Source: an uncultured Oscillospiraceae bacterium (GTDB lineage: Bacteria; Bacillota; Clostridia; Oscillospirales; Acutalibacteraceae). Taken from it: a DNA stretch of 64,000 bases. A model generated the notes under the pieces. It had not been told where the DNA came from and searched no databases. It was given only the letters and a program-made list of their open reading frames with translations. Both the position numbers and the translations under genes were made by a program. Positions within the stretch are counted from its first letter, which is position 1, and each line of letters begins with the position of its first letter. This document shows positions 52,687-61,374 of the stretch, piece after piece. Where the stretch lies: assembly GCA_958448165.1 (NCBI GenBank), contig CAUDCW010000002.1, positions 223,653 to 287,652 on the forward strand. The letters run 5' to 3'.

Positions 52687-53439
52687 TCATCTGCCTTTCA
52701 TAGCCTGTTCCCTCTCGCTTTTGTGAGCAGTCATTCGGAGCAGATAGATAAAATATACCAACAGTACGATAAATTGTACCGCACCCAAAATAATTTCATA
52801 CTGCGCGTAGCTATCCCCACTGATGAAGGAACAGAAGTCGTGCAGGGCGTGGAGCAGTACGCAGGGGAGAAGGCTGCGCCCCTCCGCGAAAATCAAGGCA
52901 AGTATCATTCCGTAGACCAGCGCGAAACAAATCTGTAGGATAGTTTCAAAAAACTCCGCGCCGCCTGCAATATTCAGAATATGGCTCAGCCCGAAAAGGA
53001 CGGAGGAGATTATCATTGCCTTTATAGTGCCGTGCTTCAGCCACAAGCCGCAGATAATTCCCCGGAAGAAGATCTCCTCCGCCATCCCGATACCAAGCGT
53101 CAAAAAAAAGTTTGCTAAAATAAATGCCGCACCGCCATTAAGGTTTATTCCCGCTGCAAAATGGGAAAAGGCAATGAGCAGAAGCGGCACAAAATATAGC
53201 ATTCTCTTTGCTGCACCTTTTTCTGTGCCGTGAAATCCGAGTTTGGAGATCCCCTTGAATCTGATGATGTAATACGCTAATGTGATAATTACAAGCCCCC
53301 AAATAACAGCGCCCCTGATAAGCGCAGAGGGAATGCCATCTATCCCCGTGATAACAACGATTGCGCCCTGGGCGAAAAAGAACAGCAACAGCACAAGCAT
53401 TGCTATAGCTGTTTTAAGGATAATTCTTTCCTGTATCAT
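52687..53439 (-). CDS. CPBP-family intramembrane metalloprotease
   Basis: A 250-residue protein with about eight helices and the three CPBP/Abi motifs: EEIFFRG (catalytic Glu pair with Arg, about 139-145), FGLSH (about 169-173) and HALHD (about 211-215). The family cleaves within membranes and includes CAAX prenyl proteases and bacteriocin self-immunity proteins. The start at 53439 follows GGAGGATCG; the frame extends to 53466. With the ICMT-like gene nearby, a processing pair like CAAX protease plus methyltransferase is conceivable. Confidence 0.88.
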   Translation of the reverse strand: MIQERIILKTAIAMLVLLLFFFAQGAIVVITGIDGIPSALIRGAVIWGLVIITLAYYIIRFKGISKLGFHGTEKGAAKRMLYFVPLLLIAFSHFAAGINLNGGAAFILANFFLTLGIGMAEEIFFRGIICGLWLKHGTIKAMIISSVLFGLSHILNIAGGAEFFETILQICFALVYGMILALIFAEGRSLLPCVLLHALHDFCSFISGDSYAQYEIILGAVQFIVLLVYFIYLLRMTAHKSEREQAMKGR

Positions 53440-53481
53440 ATCGATCCTCCTGTCACGGTCATACACCGAAAATGGATTCTG

Positions 53482-54381
53482 TCAACGTGTTCTGTTTTCC
53501 ACGAAATCAGAAACAGCCTTTTTGATTTCCTCTCCGTGTCCTGTCATCAAATGTCCGCCGCTTTCAAAGGAAATGAACGTGCAGTTCGGGAATCTTGACA
53601 CCGCTCTCTTGGTGTCGGCGTAGCTTGCCAGCTTATCGTCTTTTGCGTGGAAAATCAGCGTGGGAACCTGCAAATCCTCAATCGGGTAATCCCCAAAGTT
53701 CCTTGCCATATCGGGATTGGTAACGGAAGCGTCCAACACCACGCCGTCCTTTCTGTCGTTTACGGGCAGCATACTGTAAATGGTGGACGGCTCCATCCCC
53801 ATAATCGGCTCAAACAAAGGGCTTAACAGGAACATGGCGTAATCATTACACAGGAACGCAGGCGGCCCGGCATATTCGGCATATTTCTTCGGCTTCTCCA
53901 CAAGCGGCATGGCGGAGCAGTATAAAATCAAGCCTTTAGTACGCTCGGGATAGTCTAAGGCAAATCGGATTGCAATGCTGCCTCCGGCAGACGTCGCCAA
54001 TAGATACACCTTGTCAATGCCCAACTTGTCCAGCAGCTCCACATAGGCCGCCGCCTGCCTGGCGGGCGTTCCGTCGCCGGAAACGTCGCTTCCCAGGTAT
54101 CCGAACCGTGAGGGAGCGATGATCCGATAGTCGGAGCAAAAGTCCTTACAGGAGTCATAAGCCTGGTCATAGCCGCCGAAAATGCCGTGGACGGATAAAA
54201 TCACCTCGCCCTTGCCCGAATCAACATAAGTCATATCGCCATAACTTAATGCTATTGTCTGGGCATTGTAGGTGGCAAGACGGCTTTTGCTCTCCTTTAC
54301 CGCCATGTTGCACCGTATTCCCTGAACAATAAAATAAATTACAAGGACAAGTAAAACTCCCCCTGCTATGTAACTCCACAT
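53482..54381 (-). CDS. Membrane-anchored alpha/beta hydrolase
   Basis: A 299-residue hydrolase with an N-terminal membrane anchor (WSYIAGGVLLVLVIYFIVQG). The oxyanion region is SVHGIFGGYDQ and the nucleophile elbow ATSAGGS, a variant of GxSxG with Ala in the first position. Acid Asp is in FHAKDDKLA and His in SGGHLMTGHG. The start at 54381 follows AGAAGGTG; the frame begins at 54429. Substrate unknown. A second, truncated hydrolase lies upstream. Confidence 0.82.
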   Translation of the reverse strand: MWSYIAGGVLLVLVIYFIVQGIRCNMAVKESKSRLATYNAQTIALSYGDMTYVDSGKGEVILSVHGIFGGYDQAYDSCKDFCSDYRIIAPSRFGYLGSDVSGDGTPARQAAAYVELLDKLGIDKVYLLATSAGGSIAIRFALDYPERTKGLILYCSAMPLVEKPKKYAEYAGPPAFLCNDYAMFLLSPLFEPIMGMEPSTIYSMLPVNDRKDGVVLDASVTNPDMARNFGDYPIEDLQVPTLIFHAKDDKLASYADTKRAVSRFPNCTFISFESGGHLMTGHGEEIKKAVSDFVENRTR

Positions 54382-54516
54382 ACGCTTGCACCTTCTCTTT
54401 GTACTCACTGATTTCATAAAAATAACCATGCCCTTCCCACAACCTGCAAACTTTGGGTCGCAGGCACAATATCTGCAAGACGAACAAGTTCGTCTGTGAC
54501 AAAAATATTTTTTACA

Positions 54517-54996
54517 CTAAGCCTCCTGACACTCCGTCCGCTGAGCCAGCTTTTCGATCAGCCGGTTTACGATTTCCGGCTGGTCGGTGTTGGAGTTGTG
54601 CCCGGCGTCTTTGATCCATTCCAGGGGAATTCTGGTGTCCTTATGCCATGCCTTGTTGTATCTAACGCAAGACCCTGCCTTGTCCTGTTCGCCGCAGATG
54701 AGCAGGGCGGAGCATTTGATCTCATAGGGCAAATCCTTTTCTACCGCCTCAGCCAGGATTCGGAAGCCGTGACCGGCAATCTTTGCGTAGCGCTTCTGGT
54801 CGCCGTCATACACCAGCATCATGTCCCGCATCAGGGTCCTTCCGTATTCCGACAGGGCAACGCCCTTTGTCCCGGACTTTAAGAGGGCCTTCCACGGATA
54901 GTAGCGATAGACTGGCTCCATTCGTTTCAGCAGCCAAAGCTCCGGCTTTGTCATATACTTTCGTTCATACTTCCTCACTCTCCCTTTTTGCACCAA
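54517..54996 (-). pseudogene. Alpha/beta hydrolase, C-terminal half only
   Basis: About 140 residues correspond to the cap and end of an alpha/beta hydrolase: LLICGEQDKAG (acid loop) and DAGHNSNTDQPEIVN (catalytic His). The N-terminal half with the oxyanion loop and Ser nucleophile is missing, so the product cannot be a normal hydrolase. It follows the Ntn-hydrolase gene with a 22-base overlap if its first ATG is used; MTKPELW at 54954 is an alternative start. Confidence 0.65.
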
Positions 54997-56135
54997 TCCT
55001 TTTCTCCCAAGGAGAGGACATAGGGATGCGCCCAGTCCTCGGTGTCGTAGAAGGCGGCGGTCAATTCCCGCTGGTCATAGACGCAGCTCCAGCAGGTCTT
55101 CTCCCCGCCGTTCTCGCTGGGGAAGTTGCTCTGTGCCACAGCCGCCAGCGAGGTGCGGACTTCCTCGACGGTCATCACGCCCTTTGCCGCATCCCGCCGC
55201 TGGGTGAGAGTGTTAAAACGCACATAGGACTGGCCGCTGCCGGAGGTGCCGTCGTCCCCGTGGAGATAGAAGTTGGTCACCACCGGGGTGTCGGTCACTA
55301 CCATCTCGCCGTTTTTCCATTCCACCGCCACGCTCCGTCCGGCAGCGTCGGAGAGGGAGAAGTGCTGGGCGCGGCCCAGGGAAAAGTGCATATCATACTG
55401 CGAAAGCAATTCCAACGCTTCCTCTACATTCGCCGCCTTGTCCAGCAGCAGCCGCAAACCGGAGACAATGGTGATGTCCGGTTTATCGGTATTCTGGTCG
55501 ATGCCATCCTCGTGGCTCACCATGAGATCAGCCACGCACAGGCCCTTTTCGTTCATGCCGTCCAGGATAGCGTAGACGGAAGCCAGTGCCATAAACTTAT
55601 CTCCCATGCTTCCATCGGGCTTCCAGTCCTCCCCAAAGCCCAAGAAGTCCAAATTGCAGGTGGCGATGGACTCATAGCCATTCTTGGGAACGGTATGTAC
55701 CAGCATTTTGTCACATTCCTCCCAGTCGAAGTTCCGGCCAAAGAGGGCCGCACCGTCGGGACTTGTCACCGTGACGGTGGAGCAGCCGTAGTTTCCCCCG
55801 GCGGTGGAGGTGTCCGGCTTCCAGAAGCCGTGAGAGAGGAATGAGGCGATGTAATCTCCCATCTCGGCATCGCTTTTTGCCCCGCCCTGCTCCAGAAATT
55901 CATCGAAGCCATAATCTCCCTTATATTCCATAGACCACAGATTATCATCCAGCTTCTCGATGGTCATAGCCGCCGTCAGCTGGGTGCCGAACATATCCCA
56001 CGCCCCCGCAAGGGCTGCAATCAGCACAGCCGCAATAACAAGAAGCGCGATTATCGTCTTTCTACGTCTCACCGAGGAGGACGAGTCCGCTTCGTTCGAT
56101 TTACAAGGCTCTTTTTCCGAAACGATCATTTTCAT
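54975..56135 (-). CDS. Choloylglycine hydrolase/C45-like Ntn amidase, membrane-anchored
   Basis: A 386-residue protein with a cytoplasmic start, one membrane helix (TIIALLVIAAVLIAALAGAW), then an Ntn-hydrolase domain of the linear amide C-N hydrolase type. The nucleophile Cys is in NYGCSTVTV, followed by LFGRNFDW (substrate-binding Arg/Asp), NEKGL and NFPSEN near the end. Anchor plus N-terminal segment would place the active site outside the cell. Relatives include bile-salt hydrolases and beta-lactam acylases. Alternative start at 56129 has better spacing from GGAAGGAG. Confidence 0.82.
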   Translation of the reverse strand: MKMIVSEKEPCKSNEADSSSSVRRRKTIIALLVIAAVLIAALAGAWDMFGTQLTAAMTIEKLDDNLWSMEYKGDYGFDEFLEQGGAKSDAEMGDYIASFLSHGFWKPDTSTAGGNYGCSTVTVTSPDGAALFGRNFDWEECDKMLVHTVPKNGYESIATCNLDFLGFGEDWKPDGSMGDKFMALASVYAILDGMNEKGLCVADLMVSHEDGIDQNTDKPDITIVSGLRLLLDKAANVEEALELLSQYDMHFSLGRAQHFSLSDAAGRSVAVEWKNGEMVVTDTPVVTNFYLHGDDGTSGSGQSYVRFNTLTQRRDAAKGVMTVEEVRTSLAAVAQSNFPSENGGEKTCWSCVYDQRELTAAFYDTEDWAHPYVLSLGEKDWCKKGE

Positions 56136-56221
56136 ATACTCCTTCCTTGCCCATCGGGGCGCATTTATCATTTTATTCTGTACCTGCTTATATCGTAAGT
56201 CATTGTCGTGTAAACGAGAAT

Positions 56222-56317
56222 TTATCTTACCCTTGCCATATAGTAATCCAATTGGTTCATCAAACTCCAGAATTGTTCTGCTTCATCAACGGATAGTGTT
56301 CTATACTCCATTTTCAT
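56222..56317 (-). pseudogene. GNAT acetyltransferase N-terminal remnant
   Basis: About 31 codons read MKMEYRTLSVDEAEQFWSLM, the usual beginning of a GNAT-family acetyltransferase of this clade, and end abruptly after NQLDYYMARVR. The acetyl-CoA-binding part is absent. A GAGGAT site precedes the ATG, so a short peptide could still be made. Confidence 0.6.
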
Positions 56318-56457
56318 ATCCTCGCAAATTTTGATTCTCCGGTGAGCCACTCGTCTCTTGAAATTGCAAACACACCGGCTTTTCATTGCCCTCATCCGAA
56401 AACGCATCGACATCCCAATTTTTCTATCCATAAGCCGCTTTCCGCCCTCATGCACTT

Positions 56458-57225
56458 TCACCCCCCAGAGCCGTATTTTTCAAACCGGCACTGCTCTATT
56501 ACCTCGTCCCCGAGCAGCGTGATGGCCTTTTGGGGGCAGCGGCTGATACAGCGGTAACACATGGTACACCGGTCTTCCGCGGTGGCTTTCCCGTCTCGCA
56601 GGGAGAGATTTTTCGTGGGGCATAAAGAGACGCACAGCCCGCAGCCCACGCATTTTTCGCTGATTTTCAGCTTGTCTGTGTATCCCGCCGTCTTGCCGTA
56701 AAACCACAGCCGCTGTCCAAAAAGTCCCTTCAGGTGGGAAAAGAAGGACAGCCCGTCCTGGGGGTAGTTTCCTTGCTTGATCTGCCGTGCGGCAGCTTCT
56801 ATCTTTTGGTCGGCCTGACGGACGATCTCCCGGTTTTCCTCCGGCGTTTTCTTCAGCAGTTTGCTGTCGCAGACGGAATCCGGCATTTTGATCTGCAAAC
56901 CGCCGAGTATTGTTGCCCCGCATTTCCTTAAGATTCGAGCTGTACATCCTGTTCCATCACCGCTGAAAAGCCCCATCGTATTGACGCAAAAGACCTTTTT
57001 CCCATTCCATAGAGAAGAATGATTTTTAATAAAATCACGCACTATGATAGGGGCATTGGAAAACTGTGTCGGGTAGCCCAGCACAATGATGTCATGCTCT
57101 TCCAATATTTGAATCATCTGTGTATGTTCTAACGGAAAACTCTGAGCAGATACGTCCAACAGTTTGACTAACTTTTCGACACAATGTTTTGTATTTCCAG
57201 TTCCGCTGAAATAGATTCCAATCAT
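56458..57225 (-). CDS. EFR1-type flavodoxin-ferredoxin protein
   Basis: A 255-residue electron-transfer protein. The flavodoxin-like fold starts MIGIYFSGTGNTKHC (FMN phosphate loop) with GYPTQFSNAP and NTMGLFSGDG. The C-terminal part has two 4Fe-4S motifs, CVGCGLCVSLCP and CTMCYRCISRCP (about 198-236). It belongs to the EFR1-like ferredoxin group often encoded beside TetR regulators in Clostridia. It is transcribed away from the TetR gene at 57.4 kb on the same strand and may be part of its regulon. Confidence 0.88.
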   Translation of the reverse strand: MIGIYFSGTGNTKHCVEKLVKLLDVSAQSFPLEHTQMIQILEEHDIIVLGYPTQFSNAPIIVRDFIKNHSSLWNGKKVFCVNTMGLFSGDGTGCTARILRKCGATILGGLQIKMPDSVCDSKLLKKTPEENREIVRQADQKIEAAARQIKQGNYPQDGLSFFSHLKGLFGQRLWFYGKTAGYTDKLKISEKCVGCGLCVSLCPTKNLSLRDGKATAEDRCTMCYRCISRCPQKAITLLGDEVIEQCRFEKYGSGG

Positions 57226-57418
57226 GAACGCATCTCCTTCCTTAAATGGAAATTTGCTTTTTTACAGTGCGGTTACCCAAAAACATACTGCTGAAATTGC
57301 ATAAAGCGGTGTCATAATATCTTTTCATTTTCATCTACACAATGCCTATATTTACTTTTACACATTCCGTAATTTCCTGTCATTCATCTGTTCACTAGTG
57401 ATGGTTTGAACTATCAAC

Positions 57419-58015
57419 TTACTTCATCCCATAAATTTCAACAAAATGTGACAGATGCACACCTATCTGCGTCCACATTTCGTCCGTCCTGTCAGGCTCT
57501 CGGTCTGCAATCTCTATCATCACAGTTACCGGTGCTACTATTTCCAGAGCAAGCAGATTGGCATCAAACCTGCGAATCAAATTCTTTTCCATCATTTTTT
57601 CTAACATCAGAGCATACATTTCCTGATTTCCGGTCAGCTGGTGCTTTGATGTAAGTGCCGCAATCTTTTCATTTCTATACTGCTCCTTTGTACAAAATCT
57701 TCTGACCTTTTGTATCTGCGGATCCTTCATTGTGAATCCAACTCGTCTCAGACAATCTTCCTTGAATTCATCCAGTGATTCCGGAATCTTATCCAAATGA
57801 GAGCTATTTCCGAAATTCTCATCATATTTATGTTCCATCATGGCAATCAGGGAATTGAGAATATCTTCTTTTCCCTTATAATGTGCGTATATGGATGGAC
57901 CTTTTATTCCCACAGCTTCTGCAACTAAATCAATGGATGTCTGGTCATATCCCTTTTCAGAAAATAAATCAAGCGCTGCTAAAAGTATTCTGTCCTTTGT
58001 TTTTATCTTTTTCAT
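57419..58015 (-). CDS. TetR-family regulator
   Basis: A 198-residue regulator with an N-terminal TetR domain (DRILLAALDLFSEKGYDQTSI, then VAEAVGIKGPSIYAHYKGKEDIL) and a helical sensor domain. Two near-identical 16-bp operators at 58039 and 58064 lie directly before its start, which points to tight self-repression. The downstream ferredoxin gene is a likely co-target. GAAAAGAAATG start context. Confidence 0.88.
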   Translation of the reverse strand: MKKIKTKDRILLAALDLFSEKGYDQTSIDLVAEAVGIKGPSIYAHYKGKEDILNSLIAMMEHKYDENFGNSSHLDKIPESLDEFKEDCLRRVGFTMKDPQIQKVRRFCTKEQYRNEKIAALTSKHQLTGNQEMYALMLEKMMEKNLIRRFDANLLALEIVAPVTVMIEIADREPDRTDEMWTQIGVHLSHFVEIYGMK

Positions 58016-58038
58016 TTCTTTTCTCCAATCTTCATATT

Positions 58039-58079
58039 CCTAATAGCCGTTAGGAATATTATACCTAATATCCGTTAGG
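58039..58079. promoter_or_regulatory. Tandem operators of the TetR gene
   Basis: Two copies of CCTAATA-CCGTTAGG (58039-58054 and 58064-58079) differ only at the eighth base and are 25 bp apart centre to centre. Each is a CCTAA/TTAGG dyad. They lie 24-65 bases upstream of the regulator start, with AT-rich sequence between them that could contain the -10 box. Confidence 0.8.
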
Positions 58080-58260
58080 AAGTCAATATGTTATGAAAAC
58101 TAATCACAGCAAGCTTTCATCCTTGTTGTTCAATACTGACGATACAAAAAAGTGTCTCTGACACTTCTGCTCCCCCTCATTCATGAGGGATTACAAAGAC
58201 ATTTGTTCAGCAGGATATGCAGTAGTGTTGTTTTGTGAGTACGCATTCCAAAACGCAAAA

Positions 58261-58303
58261 ATCCCCGGAATACCATCTGGTCAAAAGATGATATTCCGGG
58301 GAT
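58261..58303. terminator. Hairpin terminator after the 58.3-kb remnant
   Basis: Arms ATCCCCGGAATA / TATTCCGGGGAT surround a 19-base loop. It lies 22 bases beyond the stop of the leftward remnant gene and is followed on the minus strand by TTTTTGCG. Between it and the operators (58080-58260) only a short AGTGTC/GACACT hairpin at 58152 is noteworthy. Confidence 0.7.
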
Positions 58304-58324
58304 GACCTGAATCACATTTTCTAT

Positions 58325-58655
58325 TTACGGCACCCACTCGATGTTCAATGCAGCGAGTTCTCCGCTTCGAATCTGAGCGTAGGAATTATTGCCATACAGC
58401 TCTCTGCCTGCGATATAATCCGGGAAGGCAGCAGCATCGCCTCTGACCCATTCCGGCTCCGAGCCTCCGGGATTTGCCACCGAGGAATGATCGGCATACA
58501 GGAAATCCACCCTGTAAAGAACATAAGCATCGTTTTCAGCGCCTTCCCGGAAACGGTTTTCCTCGTAGTCAAATGCCAGCGTAATTCCGTCTCCCACCAT
58601 GCCGCCGTTGATAGGATCAGCAAAAGGGTCGTAATCGCCGCCGCTTTTTTAATAC
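58325..58655 (-). pseudogene. 5'-truncated hypothetical gene
   Basis: An about 110-codon frame without its own start: an in-frame stop precedes SGGDYDPFADPINGG, and the first ATG (58597) has no ribosome site. The text (GDGITLAFDYEENRFREG, LYRVDFLYADHS, GRELYGNNSYAQ) is ordinary soluble protein, family not recognised. It appears to be the C-terminal part of a secreted or soluble protein cut at about 58656. Confidence 0.55.
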
Positions 58656-58706
58656 GCACCTCTCAAAAGGATACAGCGCCACCTTCACACGATGCAGCGC
58701 TGTATC

Positions 58707-58883
58707 CTATGATTTCGCTTTGATTATGTACAGCACGATGGTCACAAGGCAGACAAGAATCGTTGCGATGGACAGCATTGCGTGGAAATTGACATCTTTG
58801 TCGCCCAGGGCGAATTTCATCCAAAGCCCGCAGAGCAACGCGCACGCAATCATAACAATGGAAATCCAGCTTAAAATCTTCAT
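58707..58883 (-). CDS. Small two-helix membrane protein
   Basis: A 58-residue protein with helices at residues 4-22 (SWISIVMIACALLCGLWM) and 34-54 (AMLSIATILVCLVTIVLYII). Start after AGAAGGAGAAACAAT. It is encoded 36 bases after the TetR gene on the same strand and is probably co-transcribed and controlled by it. Confidence 0.7.
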   Translation of the reverse strand: MKILSWISIVMIACALLCGLWMKFALGDKDVNFHAMLSIATILVCLVTIVLYIIKAKS

Positions 58884-58919
58884 ATTGTTTCTCCTTCTGA
58901 ATGGGATGTTAATCGTTTT

Positions 58920-59477
58920 CTACCGCAAAAACAGCTCCACCTGACTGTCAATAAACGCAGTTAAATCCGCATTTGTCGTCAGGGGAATTCCCGAAAAAGC
59001 GGCGAAGTCAGCTTTCCGGTACAGGACAGTCTGCAAAACCGTGACCAACTCGTAGGCCACCATCCTGCAGTAGCTTTCTGGTTTGCTGCCGGAAAAATGC
59101 TCCTTCACATAGGGTAAAATCGCCATCGGCAGCTCCATCGGCGCTTCCAGCAGCTGATAGGGGATCGACAGTCGAGTAATCCTTTCAAATTGCAGCGTTA
59201 CCTCACTGACCCGGCACAGCAATCTTCTCAGCCGCTCCTTTGGGAAAAGCGTGCTGTCTTCTTCAACTGCGGTCTTCTGAAACTCGGCAGCGACGATCTC
59301 ATCAATGGCAGTTTTCAGCAGTTTTTCCTTGGATTGAAAGCAGTAATTGATCATAGCCAAATTGGCCTCTGCCTTTGCCGCGATCTGTCTGGCCGTGATT
59401 TTTCCCGGCTCCTGGGTGCTGAAAAGCAGCTCTTTGGTTGCATCGATCAACCGCTTTTTCGTGTCTTCACTTTGCAT
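58920..59477 (-). CDS. TetR-family regulator
   Basis: A 185-residue regulator with an N-terminal HTH (KRLIDATKELLFSTQ, ITARQIAAKAEANLAMINYCFQSKEKLL) and a helical C-terminal domain. The start at 59477 follows GTGGAGGCGTGGAT; the frame reaches 59519. A palindrome around TTTGTTGCAACATAAT at 59501-59516 could be its operator. It is followed by the small membrane gene. Confidence 0.85.
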   Translation of the reverse strand: MQSEDTKKRLIDATKELLFSTQEPGKITARQIAAKAEANLAMINYCFQSKEKLLKTAIDEIVAAEFQKTAVEEDSTLFPKERLRRLLCRVSEVTLQFERITRLSIPYQLLEAPMELPMAILPYVKEHFSGSKPESYCRMVAYELVTVLQTVLYRKADFAAFSGIPLTTNADLTAFIDSQVELFLR

Positions 59478-59552
59478 ATCCACGCCTCCACGAATTAAAT
59501 TTGTTGCAACATAATCCAAATTATGTGCTCAACCTTTGTTTTGGCAACGGTT

Positions 59553-59759
59553 TTATATTATCAAACGCATATTTTCCATCTTGCGTTTATGTTCTGCACC
59601 GGTTGTAATAATGTAGATTCTAGTTGTATTGATGCTGCTGTGTCCGAGGATATCAGCAAGTTTAGCAATATCCTTTTCAATACCGTAAAATGTACGGGCA
59701 AACAAATTGCGAAGATTGTGAGGAAACACTTTATCGGGAGATACCCCAGCCCGCTCACA
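59553..59759 (-). pseudogene. Tyrosine integrase C-terminal remnant
   Basis: Directly after the recombinase stop the minus strand reads CERAGVSPDKVFPHNLRNLF, ADILGHSSINTTRIYI and ends EHKRKMENMRLII. These are the H-x-x-R, LGHSS-TT-IY box of a tyrosine recombinase, with the catalytic Tyr in RIYI. Its upstream half is gone: the TAG of the serine recombinase lies in its frame, so the serine-recombinase element is joined inside the integrase gene. Confidence 0.85.
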
Positions 59760-61001
59760 CTAAAAGGTGATTTCAATCCCACCTCGAAAAATCACCGTGC
59801 TGCTTTTCTCATTGTCCACTCGTATATGGTCAACTAAGCCGCCCCACAATTCTTCCCTAAATTCAGTTTGCTCTCCCGTCAATTCGTGCAGGCTGTTAAT
59901 GAAATTTGTAAGAATTTCTTTTGTATCATTCTTTTCCTGTATGAGTGCTTCCAATTCTTGAAAGCGATTGTGCTTCTCGCCGTAAATGGTGCGGAGCTTT
60001 TCTTCTTTCTTGGCATACTCTTTCTGGTCTTGAGCGACTCTTGCGTTTTCTCTGATAAGGTTTGAAAGGCTTTCGGCTATGATTCCCAATTCCTGTTCTA
60101 AACTTTCCTGTTCAGCTACAAGGCTATCTGTCCGACATACCGTATCTATCAACCCTTGTAGATTTTCTAGTGTTTCAGCCTTTGCATCAACCAAAGTATT
60201 CAATGCCTTTAGGAACATTTCCTTTATCTGCTCCTCGGTCAAATGCGGTGTGTTGCAAGGTGGAGTATCTTGTCCGTACTTGCGATTACATCGGTAAATA
60301 ACCTTTCTGTATTTATCCTTGGAGTGCCAGACTTTAGAGCCATACCAGCCACCACAACATCCACACTTTATTTTATTTGAAAAAATATTTACTCCGCTAT
60401 ACCGACCGCCTTTCTCTCGATGGGCAATCTCTGCTTGCACAAAATCGAACTGGGTGGGCGGTATAATTGCTTCGTGATGTTCCTCGACATAGTACTGCGG
60501 TATTTCACCTTTGTTTGTCTTTCGGGTTTTCTGCAAAAAGTCTGCGGTGTATTGCTTTTGAAGAAGTGCATCACCTCGGTACTTCTCGTTAGTAAGAATT
60601 GATTTCACCGTGCTTATGTGCCACTTATCCTTACCGGAGGGTGATTTTATGCCACGGCTCATCAACTCTTTTGTGATTGCGTACATTGATAGTCCACTGA
60701 TGAAAAGCTTGTAAATCAAACGCACAGTATTAGCCTGTTTTTCATTTACCTTGAAGTACTTATCGTATCCAAGAAACCAACTGTAACCAACGCTGCCTTT
60801 GCCGTCTGCAAACTGCTTACGCTTGCCCCATGTGGTATTCTCTGAAATACTGCGACTTTCCTCCTGTGCAAGAGAACTCATAATTGTTATCATCAGCTCG
60901 CCCTTTGCGTCTAATGTCCAAATGTTCTCTTTTTCAAAGTAAACTTCAATACCTTTCTCCTTGAGCTTGCGGATTGTGGTAAGGCTGTCAACTGTATTTC
61001 G
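59760..61001 (-). pseudogene. Serine recombinase without catalytic domain
   Basis: It starts at RNTVDSLTTIRKLKEKG, in the middle of the resolvase domain, and continues with FEKENIWTLDAKGELM, EESRSISENTTWGKRKQF, recombinase domain (SPSGKDKWHISTVKSIL), zinc ribbon (CGCCGGWYGSK...CNRKYG) and coiled coil to an intact end. The first about 100 residues with the catalytic Ser are replaced by an unrelated sequence in the same frame (61002-61280). It cannot cleave DNA. Confidence 0.85.
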
Positions 61002-61280
61002 GCATATCGGGAACATCGAGATACGAAAAGCAGAGAACGGTTGTCTTGTTAAAAATAACGTATTCCTGCGGACAAAGTATGTAAGCAATTCGCTGATAGA
61101 CGCCGGTCCCAAACCTTTAACGGACTTCAAAAAAGAGTTCCAGCGTTTTTCTATTGAAGCGCTGCCATATAGCAGCTCTACCAATTGCTTTTTCAGGTTA
61201 TCAAATCCGTTGTCAGCAATCATTTTGTCAACAACATACTTCTTGTTGCCCCAAATAAGCATAGACCAAAGCTTGCTCAT
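61002..61280 (-). pseudogene. McrB-like restriction gene N-terminal remnant
   Basis: The sequence MSKLWSMLIWGNKKYVVDKM, FDNLKKQLVELLYG, then KRWNSFLKSVKGLGPASISELL matches the N-terminal domain seen in McrB-like AAA GTPases and related restriction proteins (G-GPA-ISE-L). After SELLTYF a one-base shift restores CPQEYVIFNKTTVLCF, the expected P-EY-IWN continuation. The rest of that gene is lost at the fusion with the serine recombinase at about 61001. The merged frame is probably a scar, not a functional chimera. Confidence 0.65.
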
Positions 61281-61343
61281 ATACTCTACTTCTTTGTTGA
61301 TACTTAAAGCTAGAGTAGTGAGATGCATCTATACGAAACAAAA

Positions 61344-61370
61344 AGACCGCCGAGTCAAACTCGACGGTCT
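61344..61370 (-). terminator. Terminator of the DUF3232-like gene
   Basis: Stem AGACCGTCGAGT / ACTCGGCGGTCT with a 3-base loop (one G-T pair), followed on the minus strand by TTTTTGTTTCG. It lies 4 bases after the stop of the interrupted gene. Confidence 0.8.
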
Positions 61371-61374
61371 AAAA

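Noticed and set aside
54783..55844. 353-codon plus-strand frame
   Set aside because: Antisense to the truncated hydrolase and Ntn-hydrolase genes; high GC makes long shadow frames likely, and it has no recognisable motif.
59760..61328. A functional serine recombinase with a novel N-terminal domain
   Set aside because: The N-terminal segment needs a frameshift to match its family and the recombinase lacks its catalytic Ser, so a decay scar is the better reading.
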